A DNA stretch of 64,000 nucleotides from Rhodanobacter sp. (GTDB lineage Bacteria > Pseudomonadota > Gammaproteobacteria > Xanthomonadales > Rhodanobacteraceae), in NCBI GenBank assembly GCA_024711345.1, contig JANJTA010000007.1, forward strand, positions 1 through 64,000, given 5' to 3'. This document shows, piece by piece, positions 37,926-47,962 of the stretch (the stretch's first letter is position 1; every line of letters begins with the position of its first letter). Below the pieces are notes generated by a model. The model did no database searches. It worked only from the letters and a program-made list of their open reading frames with translations, and had not been told where the DNA came from. The translations under genes were made by a program, and so were the position numbers.

Positions 37926-37961
37926 TTGATTGTTACCATCCATGCCATAGCGTACGTCTAT
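37925..37961. promoter_or_regulatory. OxyR operator in the oxyR divergent region
   Basis: Four half-sites at exact 7-base spacing. On the plus strand they read ATTG, CCAT, ATAG and CTAT, against the OxyR consensus ATAG-N7-CTAT-N7-ATAG-N7-CTAT; 14 of 16 core bases match and the inner pair (37947-37961) is perfect. It lies 18 bases before the oxyR ATG and abuts the divergent -35, so it can serve both oxyR autoregulation and activation of the minus-strand RNA. Confidence 0.8.
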
Positions 37962-37978
37962 TGCCAGCCGGACCCGCC

Positions 37979-38932
37979 ATGAACCTGCGCGATCTGCAAT
38001 ACCTGGTGGCCCTGGCCGAGCACCGGCATTTCGGCCGTGCCGCCGAAGCCTGCTTCGTCAGCCAGCCCACCCTGTCCACCCAGATCAAGAAGCTGGAGGA
38101 CGAACTGGGCGTGCCGCTGGTCGAACGCACGCCGCGCAAGGTGCTGCTGACCGAGGTCGGCCGCGACATCGCCACGCGGGCGCGCGACGTGCTCAACGAG
38201 ATCGAGCAGATCCGCGGCGTGGCCCGCCGCACGCTGGACCCGGAATCCGGCACGGTGCGGCTGGGCATCTTCCCCACGCTGGGCCCGTACCTGCTGCCGC
38301 ACGCGCTGCCGCTGGTGCGCGCGGCGTTTCCGCGGCTGGAACTGCTGCTGGTCGAGGAGAAGACCGAGGTGGTGCTGCGCATGTTGCGCGAGGGCAAGCT
38401 GGATGCCGGCATCCTCGCGCTGCCGCTGCACGAGGACAGCCTGCACAGCGAGTTCCTGTTCGAGGAACCGTTCCTGCTGGCGGTGTCGGACGCACACCCG
38501 CTGGCGCAGCACCGGGGCCAGCTGAAACTGGGCGAGCTGTCCAGCCAGAACCTGCTGCTGCTGGAAGACGGCCACTGCCTGCGCGATCAGGCGCTGGAGG
38601 TCTGCCATCTGAGCGGCGCCGGCGAGCACAGCGGCTTTCGCGCCACCAGCCTGGAGACGCTGCGGCAGATGGTGGCGGCGAACGTGGGCATCACCCTGCT
38701 GCCGGTCACCGCGGTGAAGCCGCCGGTGGCGCCGCTGGAGAACCTGCACCTGATCGAGTTCCGCGGCCACCCGCCGAGCCGGCGCATCGCCATGGTCTGG
38801 CGCAAGAGCTCGGCCATGGACGGTTTTCTGCGGCGGCTGGCGGACGTGTTCCGGCAACTGCCGGCGGACCTGCTCGACGCGCACACCGCGGCCACGCCGG
38901 CACCGACAGCGCGCAAGGCGGCGCGCCGATAG
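37979..38932 (+). CDS. oxyR: Hydrogen peroxide-sensing LysR regulator OxyR
   Basis: A 317-residue LTTR whose N-terminus MNLRDLQYLVALAEHRHFGRAA matches OxyR closely. The redox pair is present as Cys200 and Cys209 in LEDGHCLRDQALEVC, with the same nine-residue spacing as Cys199/Cys208 of E. coli. Peroxide forms the disulfide and converts OxyR to its activating form. The start at 37979 fits the family; the track adds six residues. Its stop codon lies inside the first half-site of the downstream OxyR operator. The downstream rubrerythrin operon is the likely local target. Confidence 0.96.
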   Translation: MNLRDLQYLVALAEHRHFGRAAEACFVSQPTLSTQIKKLEDELGVPLVERTPRKVLLTEVGRDIATRARDVLNEIEQIRGVARRTLDPESGTVRLGIFPTLGPYLLPHALPLVRAAFPRLELLLVEEKTEVVLRMLREGKLDAGILALPLHEDSLHSEFLFEEPFLLAVSDAHPLAQHRGQLKLGELSSQNLLLLEDGHCLRDQALEVCHLSGAGEHSGFRATSLETLRQMVAANVGITLLPVTAVKPPVAPLENLHLIEFRGHPPSRRIAMVWRKSSAMDGFLRRLADVFRQLPADLLDAHTAATPAPTARKAARR

Positions 38933-38965
38933 CCGCCGGCTATCCACGCGATCCAGACAATCAAT
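38929..38965 (+). promoter_or_regulatory. OxyR operator of the rubrerythrin operon
   Basis: Half-sites ATAG, CTAT, ATCC and CAAT with exact 7-base spacers; 13 of 16 core bases match the consensus and the first pair (38929-38943) is perfect and forms GATAGCC-GCC-GGCTATC. It overlaps the oxyR stop codon. It shares the ACAATCAATT block with the operator upstream of oxyR. Confidence 0.8.
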
Positions 38966-38994
38966 TTCATTGCGCGCCGGGCCGGCGCTAGGCT
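38966..38994 (+). promoter_or_regulatory. Promoter of the rubrerythrin operon
   Basis: TTCATT (38966-38971), 17-base spacer, TAGGCT (38989-38994). Both boxes are weak, as expected for an activator-dependent promoter, and the -35 starts at the base after the OxyR operator ends. Confidence 0.55.
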
Positions 38995-39060
38995 CGGCCA
39001 CACCGGCCGTCAAGACCGCAAGTCACAACCCCTCCCAGCCCAACGCCACGAGGTGATGTC

Positions 39061-39480
39061 ATGAGCAACTTGAAAGGATCGCGCACCGAGCAGAACCTGA
39101 AAGACGCCTTCGCCGGCGAGTCGATGGCCAACCGCCGCTACCTGTATTTCGCCGCCAAGGCCGACGTCGAGGGCTACAACGACGTTTCCGCGGTGTTCCG
39201 TTCCACCGCCGAAGGCGAGACCGGCCACGCCCATGGCCATCTGGAATACCTCGAAGCGGTGGGCGACCCGGCCACCGGCCTGCCGTTCGGCGGCACCCAG
39301 CTGAATCTCAAGAGCGCCATTGCCGGCGAGACCCACGAGTACACCGACATGTACCCGGGCATGGCCAAAGCCGCGCGCGAGGAAGGCTTCGAGGAGATCG
39401 CCGACTGGTTCGAAACGCTGGCCAAGGCCGAGCGCTCGCACGCGAACCGCTTCGCCAAGGCGCTGGGCGACATGGCCTGA
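39061..39480 (+). CDS. Rubrerythrin family diiron protein
   Basis: A 139-residue diiron peroxidase-type protein without the rubredoxin domain. The ferritin-like four-helix ligands are visible: [39 protein letters not shown] and AERSHANRF. Expected to reduce hydrogen peroxide with electrons from a partner. First gene of the predicted OxyR-controlled operon with the Fe-S protein and DUF3501. GAGGTG lies seven bases before the ATG. Confidence 0.92.
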   Translation: MSNLKGSRTEQNLKDAFAGESMANRRYLYFAAKADVEGYNDVSAVFRSTAEGETGHAHGHLEYLEAVGDPATGLPFGGTQLNLKSAIAGETHEYTDMYPGMAKAAREEGFEEIADWFETLAKAERSHANRFAKALGDMA

Positions 39481-39487
39481 GCCCGCC

Positions 39488-39517
39488 CCGTCATCCCGGC
39501 CAAGGCCGGGATGACGG
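39488..39517. repeat. Perfect palindromic repeat (ATCCCGGCC type)
   Basis: CCGTCATCCCGGCC-AA-GGCCGGGATGACGG, perfect 14-bp arms. This is the dispersed GTCATCCCGGCC/GGCCGGGATGAC element common in proteobacterial intergenic DNA. It sits between rubrerythrin and the Fe-S gene, where it could set differential mRNA stability. Confidence 0.85.
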
Positions 39518-39548
39518 TTGTTCGCCGTTCGCCACGCGGGAGACGCCG

Positions 39549-40889
39549 ATGGACCCCATCCACGAAACGCGCGAAGGCAACCTCGACGCGCCCACGCGCC
39601 ACCCGCTGGGTCAGGACGACCCGGCCTTCCGGGACGCCGCCGCGCTGGAAGCGGAAATGGAGCGCGTGTTCAACATCTGCCACGGCTGCCGCCGCTGCGT
39701 CAGCCTGTGCCACGCCTTCCCCACCCTGTTCGACCTGATCGACGCCTCGGCGACGATGGAGATCGACGGCGTCGACAAGGCCGACTACCCGAAGGTCACC
39801 GAGCAGTGCTACCTGTGCGACCTGTGCTACCAGACCAAATGCCCGTACACGCCGCCGCATCCGTGGAACGTGGATTTCCCGCACCTGATGCTGCGCGCCA
39901 AGGCGGTGGCGTTCGAGCGTGACGGCGCGCCGCTGTCGGCGAAGATCCTGTCCAGCACGCGCGCCGTCGGCAAGCTCGCCTCGATCCCGGTGGTGGTGCA
40001 GGTGGTCAACGCCGCCAACCGCAACCCGGCCGCGCGCCAGCTGCTGGAAAAGACCCTGGGCGTCGACGCGAACGCGCGCGTGCCCGAGTACCACGCGCCC
40101 GCCGCGCGCAAGCGCCTGCGCGGTCTCGACGGCGCGGGCGAAGCGGTGCCCGCCGGGCGCACCCGCGGCAAGGTCGCGCTGTTCGCCACCTGCTACTGCG
40201 ACCACTCCGCGCCCGGCGTGGTCGAGGATCTCGCCGCCGTGCTGGCGCACAACGCGATCCCGACCCGGCTGGTCGAGCAGGAAAGCTGCTGCGGCATGCC
40301 CAAGCTGGAACTGGGCGACCTCAAGACGGTGACCAGGTACAAGGAACGCAACATCCCGGTGCTGGCGAAGATGGCGCGCGAAGGCTGGGACTTCACCGCG
40401 GCGATCCCGTCCTGCGTGCTGATGTTCAAGCAGGAGCTGCCGCTGATGTTCCCCGACGACGCCGACGTGACGCTGGTGCGCGAGCGCTTCTTCGACCCGT
40501 TCGAATACCTGGCCGAACGGCACAAGGCCGGCCTGCTCAGGACCGACTTCAAGACCTCGCTGGGCAAGGTCGCCTGGCAGGTGCCGTGCCACCAGCGCGT
40601 GCAGAAGATCGGCCCGAAGACGCGCGAGATCCTGCAACTGGTGCCGGATACCGAGATCGCCACCATCGAGCGCTGCTCCGGCCACGACGGCACCTACGGC
40701 GTGAAGCACAAGACCTACGCGCTCTCGCGCAAACTGGCCAAGCCGGTCGAGAGCCGCGTGCAGCAGGCCGCACCCGACCACTTCACCAGCGATTGCCCGA
40801 TGGCCGGCGGCCACATCGCCCACGGCCTCGGCGACCAGCCGGCGGCGGAGCATCCGCTGAGCCTGCTGCGCAAGGCCTACGGCATTTGA
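39549..40889 (+). CDS. Heterodisulfide reductase/GlpC-like iron-sulfur protein
   Basis: A 446-residue soluble electron-transfer protein. Two 4Fe-4S ferredoxin motifs lie near residues 44-100 ([27 protein letters not shown]), followed by two CCG-type cysteine domains (ATCYCDHS...[15 protein letters not shown]...RCSGHDG). Such proteins pass electrons between flavins/quinones and thiols. Clustered with rubrerythrin and DUF3501, a gene set recalled from many proteobacteria, it is a plausible reductant for rubrerythrin; this is inference. Confidence 0.88.
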   Translation: MDPIHETREGNLDAPTRHPLGQDDPAFRDAAALEAEMERVFNICHGCRRCVSLCHAFPTLFDLIDASATMEIDGVDKADYPKVTEQCYLCDLCYQTKCPYTPPHPWNVDFPHLMLRAKAVAFERDGAPLSAKILSSTRAVGKLASIPVVVQVVNAANRNPAARQLLEKTLGVDANARVPEYHAPAARKRLRGLDGAGEAVPAGRTRGKVALFATCYCDHSAPGVVEDLAAVLAHNAIPTRLVEQESCCGMPKLELGDLKTVTRYKERNIPVLAKMAREGWDFTAAIPSCVLMFKQELPLMFPDDADVTLVRERFFDPFEYLAERHKAGLLRTDFKTSLGKVAWQVPCHQRVQKIGPKTREILQLVPDTEIATIERCSGHDGTYGVKHKTYALSRKLAKPVESRVQQAAPDHFTSDCPMAGGHIAHGLGDQPAAEHPLSLLRKAYGI

Positions 40890-40914
40890 ACGGCGGATGG
40901 GGAAATGCCCCCGC

Positions 40915-40936
40915 GTAGGGCGGGCACTGCCCGCCC
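40915..40936. repeat. Short REP-like hairpin GTAGGGCGGGC
   Basis: GGGCGGGC-ACT-GCCCGCCC, perfect 8-bp arms preceded by GTA, in the 81-base gap between the Fe-S gene and the DUF3501 gene. Same general design as the GTAGGAGCCCGC REP at 5577. Confidence 0.6.
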
Positions 40937-40970
40937 CACTTTGCCCCTTGCCACTCACCTCCGAGCTCCC

Positions 40971-41552
40971 ATGCACAAACTCATCCGCGCCGATCTGCTC
41001 TCCCTCGAAGCCTACGCGCAGCAGCGCGCCGAGTTCCGCGCCCGCGCGATGGCGCACAAGCGGCGGCGCACGGTGCACCTGGGCGAGCACCTCACGCTGG
41101 TCTTCGAGGACCGCCTGAGCATCCAGTACCAGGTGCAGGAGATGCTGCGCATCGAGCGCATCTTCGAGGCCGCCGGCATCCAGGACGAGCTGGACGCCTA
41201 CAATCCGTTGCTCCCCGACGGCAGCAACCTCAAGGCCACCATGCTCATCGAGTACCCCGACGCCGAACAGCGCAAGCGCGAGCTGGTGCGCCTGCGCCAC
41301 CTCGAGCACGCGATCACGCTGACCGTGCACGGCCATGCGCCGGTCACCGCGATTGCCGACGAGGACATGGAGCGCAGCAACGCGGAGAAGACCGCCGCGG
41401 TGCACTTCCTGCGCTTCGAGCTGGACCCGGCGATGATCGCCGACTGGCGCGCCGGCGCGGCGGTCGCGCTGGCCTCGACGCTGCCGGCGATGGCGGTCGA
41501 AACCACCCTCAGTGCCGGACAGTCGCGTGCGTTGGCGGAGGACTTCGCCTGA
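40971..41552 (+). CDS. DUF3501 family protein
   Basis: A 193-residue protein of unknown function whose family is found next to rubrerythrin and Hdr-like Fe-S genes, as here. Features: RRRTVHLGEHLTLVFEDRLSIQYQVQEMLRIERIF, DAYNPLLPDGSNLKATMLIEY, VHFLRFEL. No cysteines or membrane segments. ATG at 40971; the track adds 22 unlikely residues. Probably third gene of the OxyR-controlled operon. Confidence 0.85.
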   Translation: MHKLIRADLLSLEAYAQQRAEFRARAMAHKRRRTVHLGEHLTLVFEDRLSIQYQVQEMLRIERIFEAAGIQDELDAYNPLLPDGSNLKATMLIEYPDAEQRKRELVRLRHLEHAITLTVHGHAPVTAIADEDMERSNAEKTAAVHFLRFELDPAMIADWRAGAAVALASTLPAMAVETTLSAGQSRALAEDFA

Positions 41553-41554
41553 GC

Positions 41555-42154
41555 ATGCGCAAGCTCGTGGTCGCAGCCGCAGTGCTGCTGGTGCTGCTGG
41601 GCGTGCTGCTGCACCGCCAGCACCGCCCGCTGCAGCCGGAACCCGGCGTGCTCGCGGCCGGGGCGCCGGTGCAGGTCGATCTCGACCACGGCGCGCAGCT
41701 GCAGCGCGGCGACGTCACCCTGACCACCCGCGCCCATTTCGACATCACCGCGCGCGTGCTGTCGCGCAAGGACTATTCGCAGGGCCCCGATGGCGAGCTG
41801 GTGCCGCTCGACCTGGCGCTGGGCTGGGGCCGCATGTCCGACAGCGCGGTGCTGGACCGGATCGACATCCGCCAGTCCGGGCGCTTCTATTACTGGCACG
41901 TCGAGAACTTCCCGATCCCGCGTCGCGAGATCGAGACTTCCAGCGCGAACATGCACATGATTCCCGCCGACCCCGACGTGAAGCGCCAGCTTGAGCAGGT
42001 ACGCACCGGCGAGCTGGTGCACCTCGAAGGCTTCCTGGTCGACGCCAGCCGCCCCGGCGGCTGGCACTGGAACAGTTCGCTGAGTCGCGACGACACCGGC
42101 GCGGGCGCCTGCGAGCTGGTCTATGTCGAACGGGTCGATGCCCCCGCGCCGTGA
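41555..42154 (+). CDS. Conserved hypothetical protein with N-terminal membrane anchor
   Basis: A 199-residue protein with one N-terminal hydrophobic helix (LVVAAAVLLVLLGVLL) and a periplasmic domain containing the striking strings RFYYWHVENFPIPRREIE, NMHMIPAD and WHWNSSLSRDDTGAGACELVYVE. I recall similar sequences as uncharacterised proteins in proteobacteria. Starts two bases after the DUF3501 stop, so likely in the same transcript. No activity can be proposed. Confidence 0.7.
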   Translation: MRKLVVAAAVLLVLLGVLLHRQHRPLQPEPGVLAAGAPVQVDLDHGAQLQRGDVTLTTRAHFDITARVLSRKDYSQGPDGELVPLDLALGWGRMSDSAVLDRIDIRQSGRFYYWHVENFPIPRREIETSSANMHMIPADPDVKRQLEQVRTGELVHLEGFLVDASRPGGWHWNSSLSRDDTGAGACELVYVERVDAPAP

Positions 42155-42164
42155 GCGGCCCGAT

Positions 42165-42683
42165 TCAATAGCGCAGCAGGCTGTGCAGCGGCTTGCCGGC
42201 CGGCCAGCGGCTGCGCCCCTGCAGTGCGGGCAACTCGATCACCACGCTGGCGCCGAGCAGCTCGGCGCCCAGCCCGCCGACCAGGGCCGCGGCCGCCGCA
42301 AGCGTGCCGCCGGTGGCCAGCACGTCATCGGCCAGCAACGCGCGTTCGCCGGGGCGGAACGCGTCGCGCTGCACCTGCAGCTGGTCGCTGCCGTATTCCA
42401 GCTGGTAGTCCACGGTGGCCACCGGCGGCGGCAGCTTGCCGGGCTTGCGCAGCGGCACGAAGCCGGCGTGCAGCTTCTGCGCCAGCGCCGCGCCAAAGAT
42501 GAAGCCACGCGCCTCGATGCCGCACACCGCCTGCACGCCGCTGCCGTGCCACGGTTCGGCCAGCGCGTCGATGCAGCGGGCGAAGCGGCCGGCATCGGCC
42601 AGCAGCGGGGCGACGTCGCGGAACATCACGCCGGGGCGGGGGAAGTCGGGCACGGCGCGAATCAGGGCGGCGAGGTCTTGCAT
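42165..42683 (-). CDS. apt: Adenine phosphoribosyltransferase
   Basis: Salvages adenine to AMP. 172 residues with the N-terminal [35 protein letters not shown] and the PRPP loop [15 protein letters not shown], all typical of Apt. Start MQDLAAL at 42683; the longer track ORF reads antisense through the DUF2007 region. Converges with the operon ending at 42154. Confidence 0.95.
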   Translation of the reverse strand: MQDLAALIRAVPDFPRPGVMFRDVAPLLADAGRFARCIDALAEPWHGSGVQAVCGIEARGFIFGAALAQKLHAGFVPLRKPGKLPPPVATVDYQLEYGSDQLQVQRDAFRPGERALLADDVLATGGTLAAAAALVGGLGAELLGASVVIELPALQGRSRWPAGKPLHSLLRY

Positions 42684-42715
42684 GGGGTTTCCTTGAGCGC
42701 GCGCAGCCGCGCGGC

Positions 42716-42988
42716 TCAGCAGGGCGCAGCCAGCGGATCGTCCGGCAGCTCGTCGCCGATCGCCTGGCGCGCCTCGGCCAGCCGGGCTTCGACTTCGGCC
42801 ACGATGCCGCCGGCCTCGGCCAGGCTCGATGCCGGCACCATCACCGCGATGTAATCCATGGCCGGCAACTGGCCGACCCCGCCGGTGAGGTACTCCCCGG
42901 CAATGAACGCCGGGATGCCGCCCGCTTCCAGCGCATCCTTGACCAGATGGGCATCGAACAGGTTTTCGGCGCGGTAGACGGTGTGCAT
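42716..42988 (-). CDS. DUF2007 family small protein
   Basis: A 90-residue protein, [37 protein letters not shown]..., with the GlnB-like alpha/beta DUF2007 fold and hydrophobic core [15 protein letters not shown]. Family sometimes called putative signal-transducing protein; partner unknown. Upstream of apt by 32 bases on the same strand and divergent from glnS. Confidence 0.85.
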   Translation of the reverse strand: MHTVYRAENLFDAHLVKDALEAGGIPAFIAGEYLTGGVGQLPAMDYIAVMVPASSLAEAGGIVAEVEARLAEARQAIGDELPDDPLAAPC

Positions 42989-43093
42989 GTCCGCACGCTA
43001 ACCCGCCCCGGCGCGCGGGGCAAGGCACCCGGCGGCGCTGGCGGCGACAGGGTAAACTTGCGTGTTTCCGCTACCGCTTGCGAGCCCGCGCCG

Positions 43094-44869
<1,776 letters not shown>

Positions 44870-44898
44870 AAGGGCCTATCCACAAAACGGAGCGAGGC

Positions 44899-45459
44899 AT
44901 GCTGCCGCTGCAAATCCACCTCACCTTGCCGCCGTGGATCGGCGACGTGGCCGACACCAACCGGCGCTACCACAGCGACGAGGAGCGCGTGGGCCTGGCG
45001 ATCGAGCTGTCGCGGCACAACGTCGAGCGCGGCGGCGGCGGCCCGTTCGGCGCGGCCGTGTTCAACAGCCATAGCGGCCGGCTGGTCGCCGTCGGCGTCA
45101 ACCGCGTGCTGCCGCAGAGCTGCTCGGTGGCGCACGCCGAGATGATGGTGATCATGATCGCGCAGCAGCGCCTGAGCCGGCACCGGATGAACGAGGACGG
45201 CGGCCATTACGTGCTGGCCAGCAGCTCGCAGCCGTGCTGCCAGTGCTACGGCGCCACCGTGTGGGCCGGCATCGACGAACTGCTGATCGGTGCGCGCTCG
45301 GAGGACGTGGAGGAACTCACCGAGTTCGACGAAGGCCCGCTGCCGGCCGACTGGATCGGCGAGCTGGCCCGCCGCAACATCACCGTGCGCCGTGACATCC
45401 TGCGCGAACGCGCGCGCGCGGTGCTGGCCACCTACGGCGCCGGCGGCGCGCCGTATTGA
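44899..45459 (+). CDS. Nucleoside/guanine deaminase-like protein (CDA fold)
   Basis: A 186-residue zinc deaminase with the HAE motif (CSVAHAEMMVI) and the second motif SQPCCQCYGA. The PFGAAVFNSHSGRLVAVGVNRV region is typical of the guanine deaminase/tRNA adenosine deaminase superfamily. Length and the long N-terminus differ from TadA. Substrate undetermined. Strong GGAGCGAGG upstream. Its stop overlaps the TTG start of the next gene. Confidence 0.82.
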   Translation: MLPLQIHLTLPPWIGDVADTNRRYHSDEERVGLAIELSRHNVERGGGGPFGAAVFNSHSGRLVAVGVNRVLPQSCSVAHAEMMVIMIAQQRLSRHRMNEDGGHYVLASSSQPCCQCYGATVWAGIDELLIGARSEDVEELTEFDEGPLPADWIGELARRNITVRRDILRERARAVLATYGAGGAPY

Positions 45460-46178
45460 GCCGCTGGCGCGCCGCGCTGCCGCTGATCCTGCTGGTGTTG
45501 GCCGGCATCGTGCTGTTCGCTTCCGGTTCGCTGCACCAGTTGGCCCCGCAGCGGCTGGTGGCACACCAGGCCGAGCTGCACGCGCAGATCGCCAGCCATC
45601 CGTGGCTGAGCCGGCTGGCCTACGTCGGGCTGCTGACGTTGACCGTGGCCACCGGCATCCCCGGCACCATCGTGGTGATCCTGGCCGGCGGCTTCGCCTT
45701 CGGCGTGGTGGACGCCACCCTTTACTCGTCGATCGGCCTGACCTTGGGCTCGCTGGTGCTGTACCTGGCCAGCCGCTACGCCTTTGGCGCCGGCAGCCGG
45801 CAGCCGCCGGCGATGGTGGCCAGGCTGCGCCATGGCTTCGAACGCCATCCGGTGAGCTACACCCTGTTCCTGCGCTTCGTGCCGGTGGCGCCGTTCGGCC
45901 TGGTCACCATCTGCCTGGCCTGGTTGCGCTGTCCGCTATGGCTGTTCCTCGGCGCCAGCTGGCTGGGCGGCACCGTCTCGCTGATTTTCGAAACCTCGAT
46001 CGGCGCCGGTCTCGGCGACGCCATCGCCACCAGCCATGGCGGCGCGCTCGGCATCGGCCTGTTCCTGCACCGCGAAGTGCTGCTGCCGCTGGGCGCGATC
46101 GCCCTGCTCGCCCTGCTGCCGCTGCTGCTCGAACGCCTGACCCGGCGGCGCCGGCAGGGAACCCGGCGCAGCGACTGA
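45456..46178 (+). CDS. TVP38/TMEM64 (DedA-superfamily) membrane protein
   Basis: A 240-residue inner-membrane protein with about six helices and the SNARE-associated/VTT region TGIPGTIVVILAGGFAFGVVDATLYSSIGLTLGS and FLRFVPVAPFGLVTICLAWLR. Probably a lipid scramblase or transporter-type protein by family. It starts with TTG overlapping the deaminase stop (TTGA), with no better in-frame ATG nearby, so translational coupling is likely. Confidence 0.82.
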   Translation: MSRWRAALPLILLVLAGIVLFASGSLHQLAPQRLVAHQAELHAQIASHPWLSRLAYVGLLTLTVATGIPGTIVVILAGGFAFGVVDATLYSSIGLTLGSLVLYLASRYAFGAGSRQPPAMVARLRHGFERHPVSYTLFLRFVPVAPFGLVTICLAWLRCPLWLFLGASWLGGTVSLIFETSIGAGLGDAIATSHGGALGIGLFLHREVLLPLGAIALLALLPLLLERLTRRRRQGTRRSD

Positions 46179-46328
46179 ACCGCAGTCCGGCCAGGCTCGC
46201 TCCGCTTCGGGACCCGCAGACGACCGATCCGCACCGGCTGGCCGAGGGTTCGGAAATTGCCGCCGCCGGGCCGACCGAAAGTTCGTGCGCAGGCGTTGCC
46301 GCGCCGCCGGAGCGCGACCTGGGGCAAA

Positions 46329-46357
46329 TTGACTTTGATGGGGCAACATTTCATATT
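46329..46357 (+). promoter_or_regulatory. Sigma-70 promoter of the minor pilin operon
   Basis: TTGACT (46329-46334), 17-base spacer, CATATT (46352-46357), about 80 bases before the pilE ATG. No sigma-54 GG-N10-GC element of the kind common before major pilins was found. The rest of the 267-base gap shows nothing else. Confidence 0.65.
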
Positions 46358-46445
46358 CCCACCACGCATAGCGCCAGGCCGTGACCCAGTAGACGGACGA
46401 GCTTGTCGGCCCACTGAAACAATACCGGCGACCCTAGGGGGGAAT

Positions 46446-46937
46446 ATGCCAGTTGCGATCCATACCGGCCGGCGGCTTGCAGCACAGCCGCGCAATTGTC
46501 TGCGCCAGACGCAAGGCGTGCCGCATGCACGGGGTTTCACCCTGATCGAGCTGATGATCACGGTGGCGGTCATCGCCATCCTGGCCGCCATCGCCGTGCC
46601 CAGCTACTTCCAGTACACGCTGCGCTCCAACCGTTCGGCCGCCGAAAGCGTGATGCAGGAAATCGCCAGCGCACAGGAGCGCTACATGGTCGACAGCCGG
46701 CAGTTTGCCGCCGACCTGGGCACGCTCGGCTACACCGTGCCGAACACGGTGGCATCCAGCTACAGCGTGGGAATGGTGGCCACTGCCGCGTCCGCTTCCG
46801 GCGGCACCCCGCCGGGCTACACCATCACCGCCAAGCCGATCGGCAGCCAGGTCCGCGACACGGGCTGCGCCACGCTCATCCTCAAGGGTGACGGCGGCAA
46901 GACGGCCAGCACCGGCGCCACGAACTGCTGGAAATGA
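46446..46937 (+). CDS. pilE: Type IV pilin-like protein (PilE/PilA family minor pilin)
   Basis: A 163-residue prepilin. Prepilin peptidase site HARG-FTLIELMITVAVIAILAAIAVP with Glu5 follows an unusually long ~30-residue leader; the pilin C-terminal disulfide loop cysteines are in DTGCATLILKG and TNCWK. Start ATG 46446 behind AGGGGGG; the track start is 63 codons earlier. First gene of the cluster; the usual order places pilE last, after pilY1. Confidence 0.9.
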   Translation: MPVAIHTGRRLAAQPRNCLRQTQGVPHARGFTLIELMITVAVIAILAAIAVPSYFQYTLRSNRSAAESVMQEIASAQERYMVDSRQFAADLGTLGYTVPNTVASSYSVGMVATAASASGGTPPGYTITAKPIGSQVRDTGCATLILKGDGGKTASTGATNCWK

Positions 46938-46940
46938 GCC

Positions 46941-47405
46941 ATGCGCACATCACGTAGCCACGGCTTCACGCTGGTCGAGATGCTGGTCACCCTGGCCATC
47001 TTCGCCGTGCTGCTGATGATCGCGCTCCCTTCGATGCGGCCGTTCCTGCAATCGCAAAGCGTCAAGAACGCCTCGATGGATATCGTCTCCACGGTGGCGC
47101 TGGCGCGCAGCGAGGCGATCAAGCGCAACGCCACGGTCGACGTGAAGGCCACCAACGCCACCGACTGGAGCCTGGGCTGGGTGGTCAGCCAGGGTACCAA
47201 TGTGATCCGCAAGCAGGGCGCCCTCGGCAACATCGCCATTACGCCGTCCAGCGGCAGTTTCAGCTTCGACGGCAACGGCCGGATGACCAGCACGGGCGCC
47301 ACCTTCGCCATCGCGCCGGTCAACAAGACCTCGCAGCCGCTGTGCCTCAGCGTCACCGTGGGCGCCACCGGCCGCACCGAGTCCACCAAGGTCAGCTGCC
47401 CATGA
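46941..47405 (+). CDS. fimT: Minor pseudopilin FimT/GspH family
   Basis: A 154-residue prepilin with leader MRTSRSHG and N-terminal helix FTLVEMLVTLAIFAVLLMIALPSM. The GspH/FimT C-terminal domain ends with a cysteine pair (PLCLSV, KVSCP). FimT-like proteins can bind DNA for natural transformation in related species. Three bases after pilE; overlaps pilV start by four. Confidence 0.88.
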   Translation: MRTSRSHGFTLVEMLVTLAIFAVLLMIALPSMRPFLQSQSVKNASMDIVSTVALARSEAIKRNATVDVKATNATDWSLGWVVSQGTNVIRKQGALGNIAITPSSGSFSFDGNGRMTSTGATFAIAPVNKTSQPLCLSVTVGATGRTESTKVSCP

Positions 47406-47962
47406 AGAACCAGACCGGCATGATGTTGATCGAGGCGCTGGTGTCGCTGGTCATCGCCGCCATCGCCCTGCTCGGCACCGTCACCCTGATGGCGAAATCC
47501 ACCCGCAGCGAGATGGAGTCCTACCAGCGGGTGCAGGCGCTGACCCTGGTGCAGGACATGGCCTCGCGCATCAACGCCAATCGGCAGGTGGCCGCGTGCT
47601 ACTCCAACGGCGCCACCGGACTCAGCACGACCACCACCCCGCTGCCGCTCTGCGCCACGGGTTCGGCCACGCAGATCACCGCCGCCAACGCCGATCTCGC
47701 CGCGTGGAAGAACGCCCTGCTCGGCTCCAGCGAGGTTTCCGGCACCTCCCGGGTCGGCGCCATGATCGGCGCCGTGGGCTGCGTCGAGCAGGTTACCCCC
47801 TTCGACCCCAACAATCCGGTCTACCGCGTCAGCGTCGCCTGGCAGGGTTTGATGCCCACCGCCATACCCGCCCTGGACTGCGGCAAGGCCTCGCTCGGCG
47901 ACAACAACCTGCGGCGCGTGATCAGCGTCAACATCCAGATCGGCAACCTCACCACGACATGA
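47402..47962 (+). CDS. pilV: Type IV pilus minor pilin PilV
   Basis: 186 residues; leader MKNQTG then MMLIEALVSLVIAAIALLGTVTLMAK. Minor pilin that, with PilW/PilX/PilE and PilY1, forms the tip/priming complex. ATGA overlaps link it to fimT upstream and pilW downstream. The track's longer start is an antisense-like overrun into fimT. Confidence 0.9.
   Translation: MKNQTGMMLIEALVSLVIAAIALLGTVTLMAKSTRSEMESYQRVQALTLVQDMASRINANRQVAACYSNGATGLSTTTTPLPLCATGSATQITAANADLAAWKNALLGSSEVSGTSRVGAMIGAVGCVEQVTPFDPNNPVYRVSVAWQGLMPTAIPALDCGKASLGDNNLRRVISVNIQIGNLTTT

Noticed and set aside
37680-37943. N-terminal extension of the M1 aminopeptidase (track start 37943)
   Set aside because: The extension crosses a nine-T terminator and precedes a clean signal peptide at 37679, so it is not protein.
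37691-37948. 85-residue minus-strand ORF as an attenuation leader peptide
   Set aside because: The only ATG lies upstream of the predicted RNA start, there is no ribosome binding site and no run of one amino acid codon as in leader peptides.
37908-40930. 13-base match TAGGGCGGGCACT at 37900 and 40916
   Set aside because: Only the second copy is palindromic; a match this short in GC-rich DNA may be chance.
46179-46445. Sigma-54 promoter before pilE
   Set aside because: No GG-N10-GC element with a fitting flank; a good TTGACT-N17-CATATT sigma-70 promoter is present instead.
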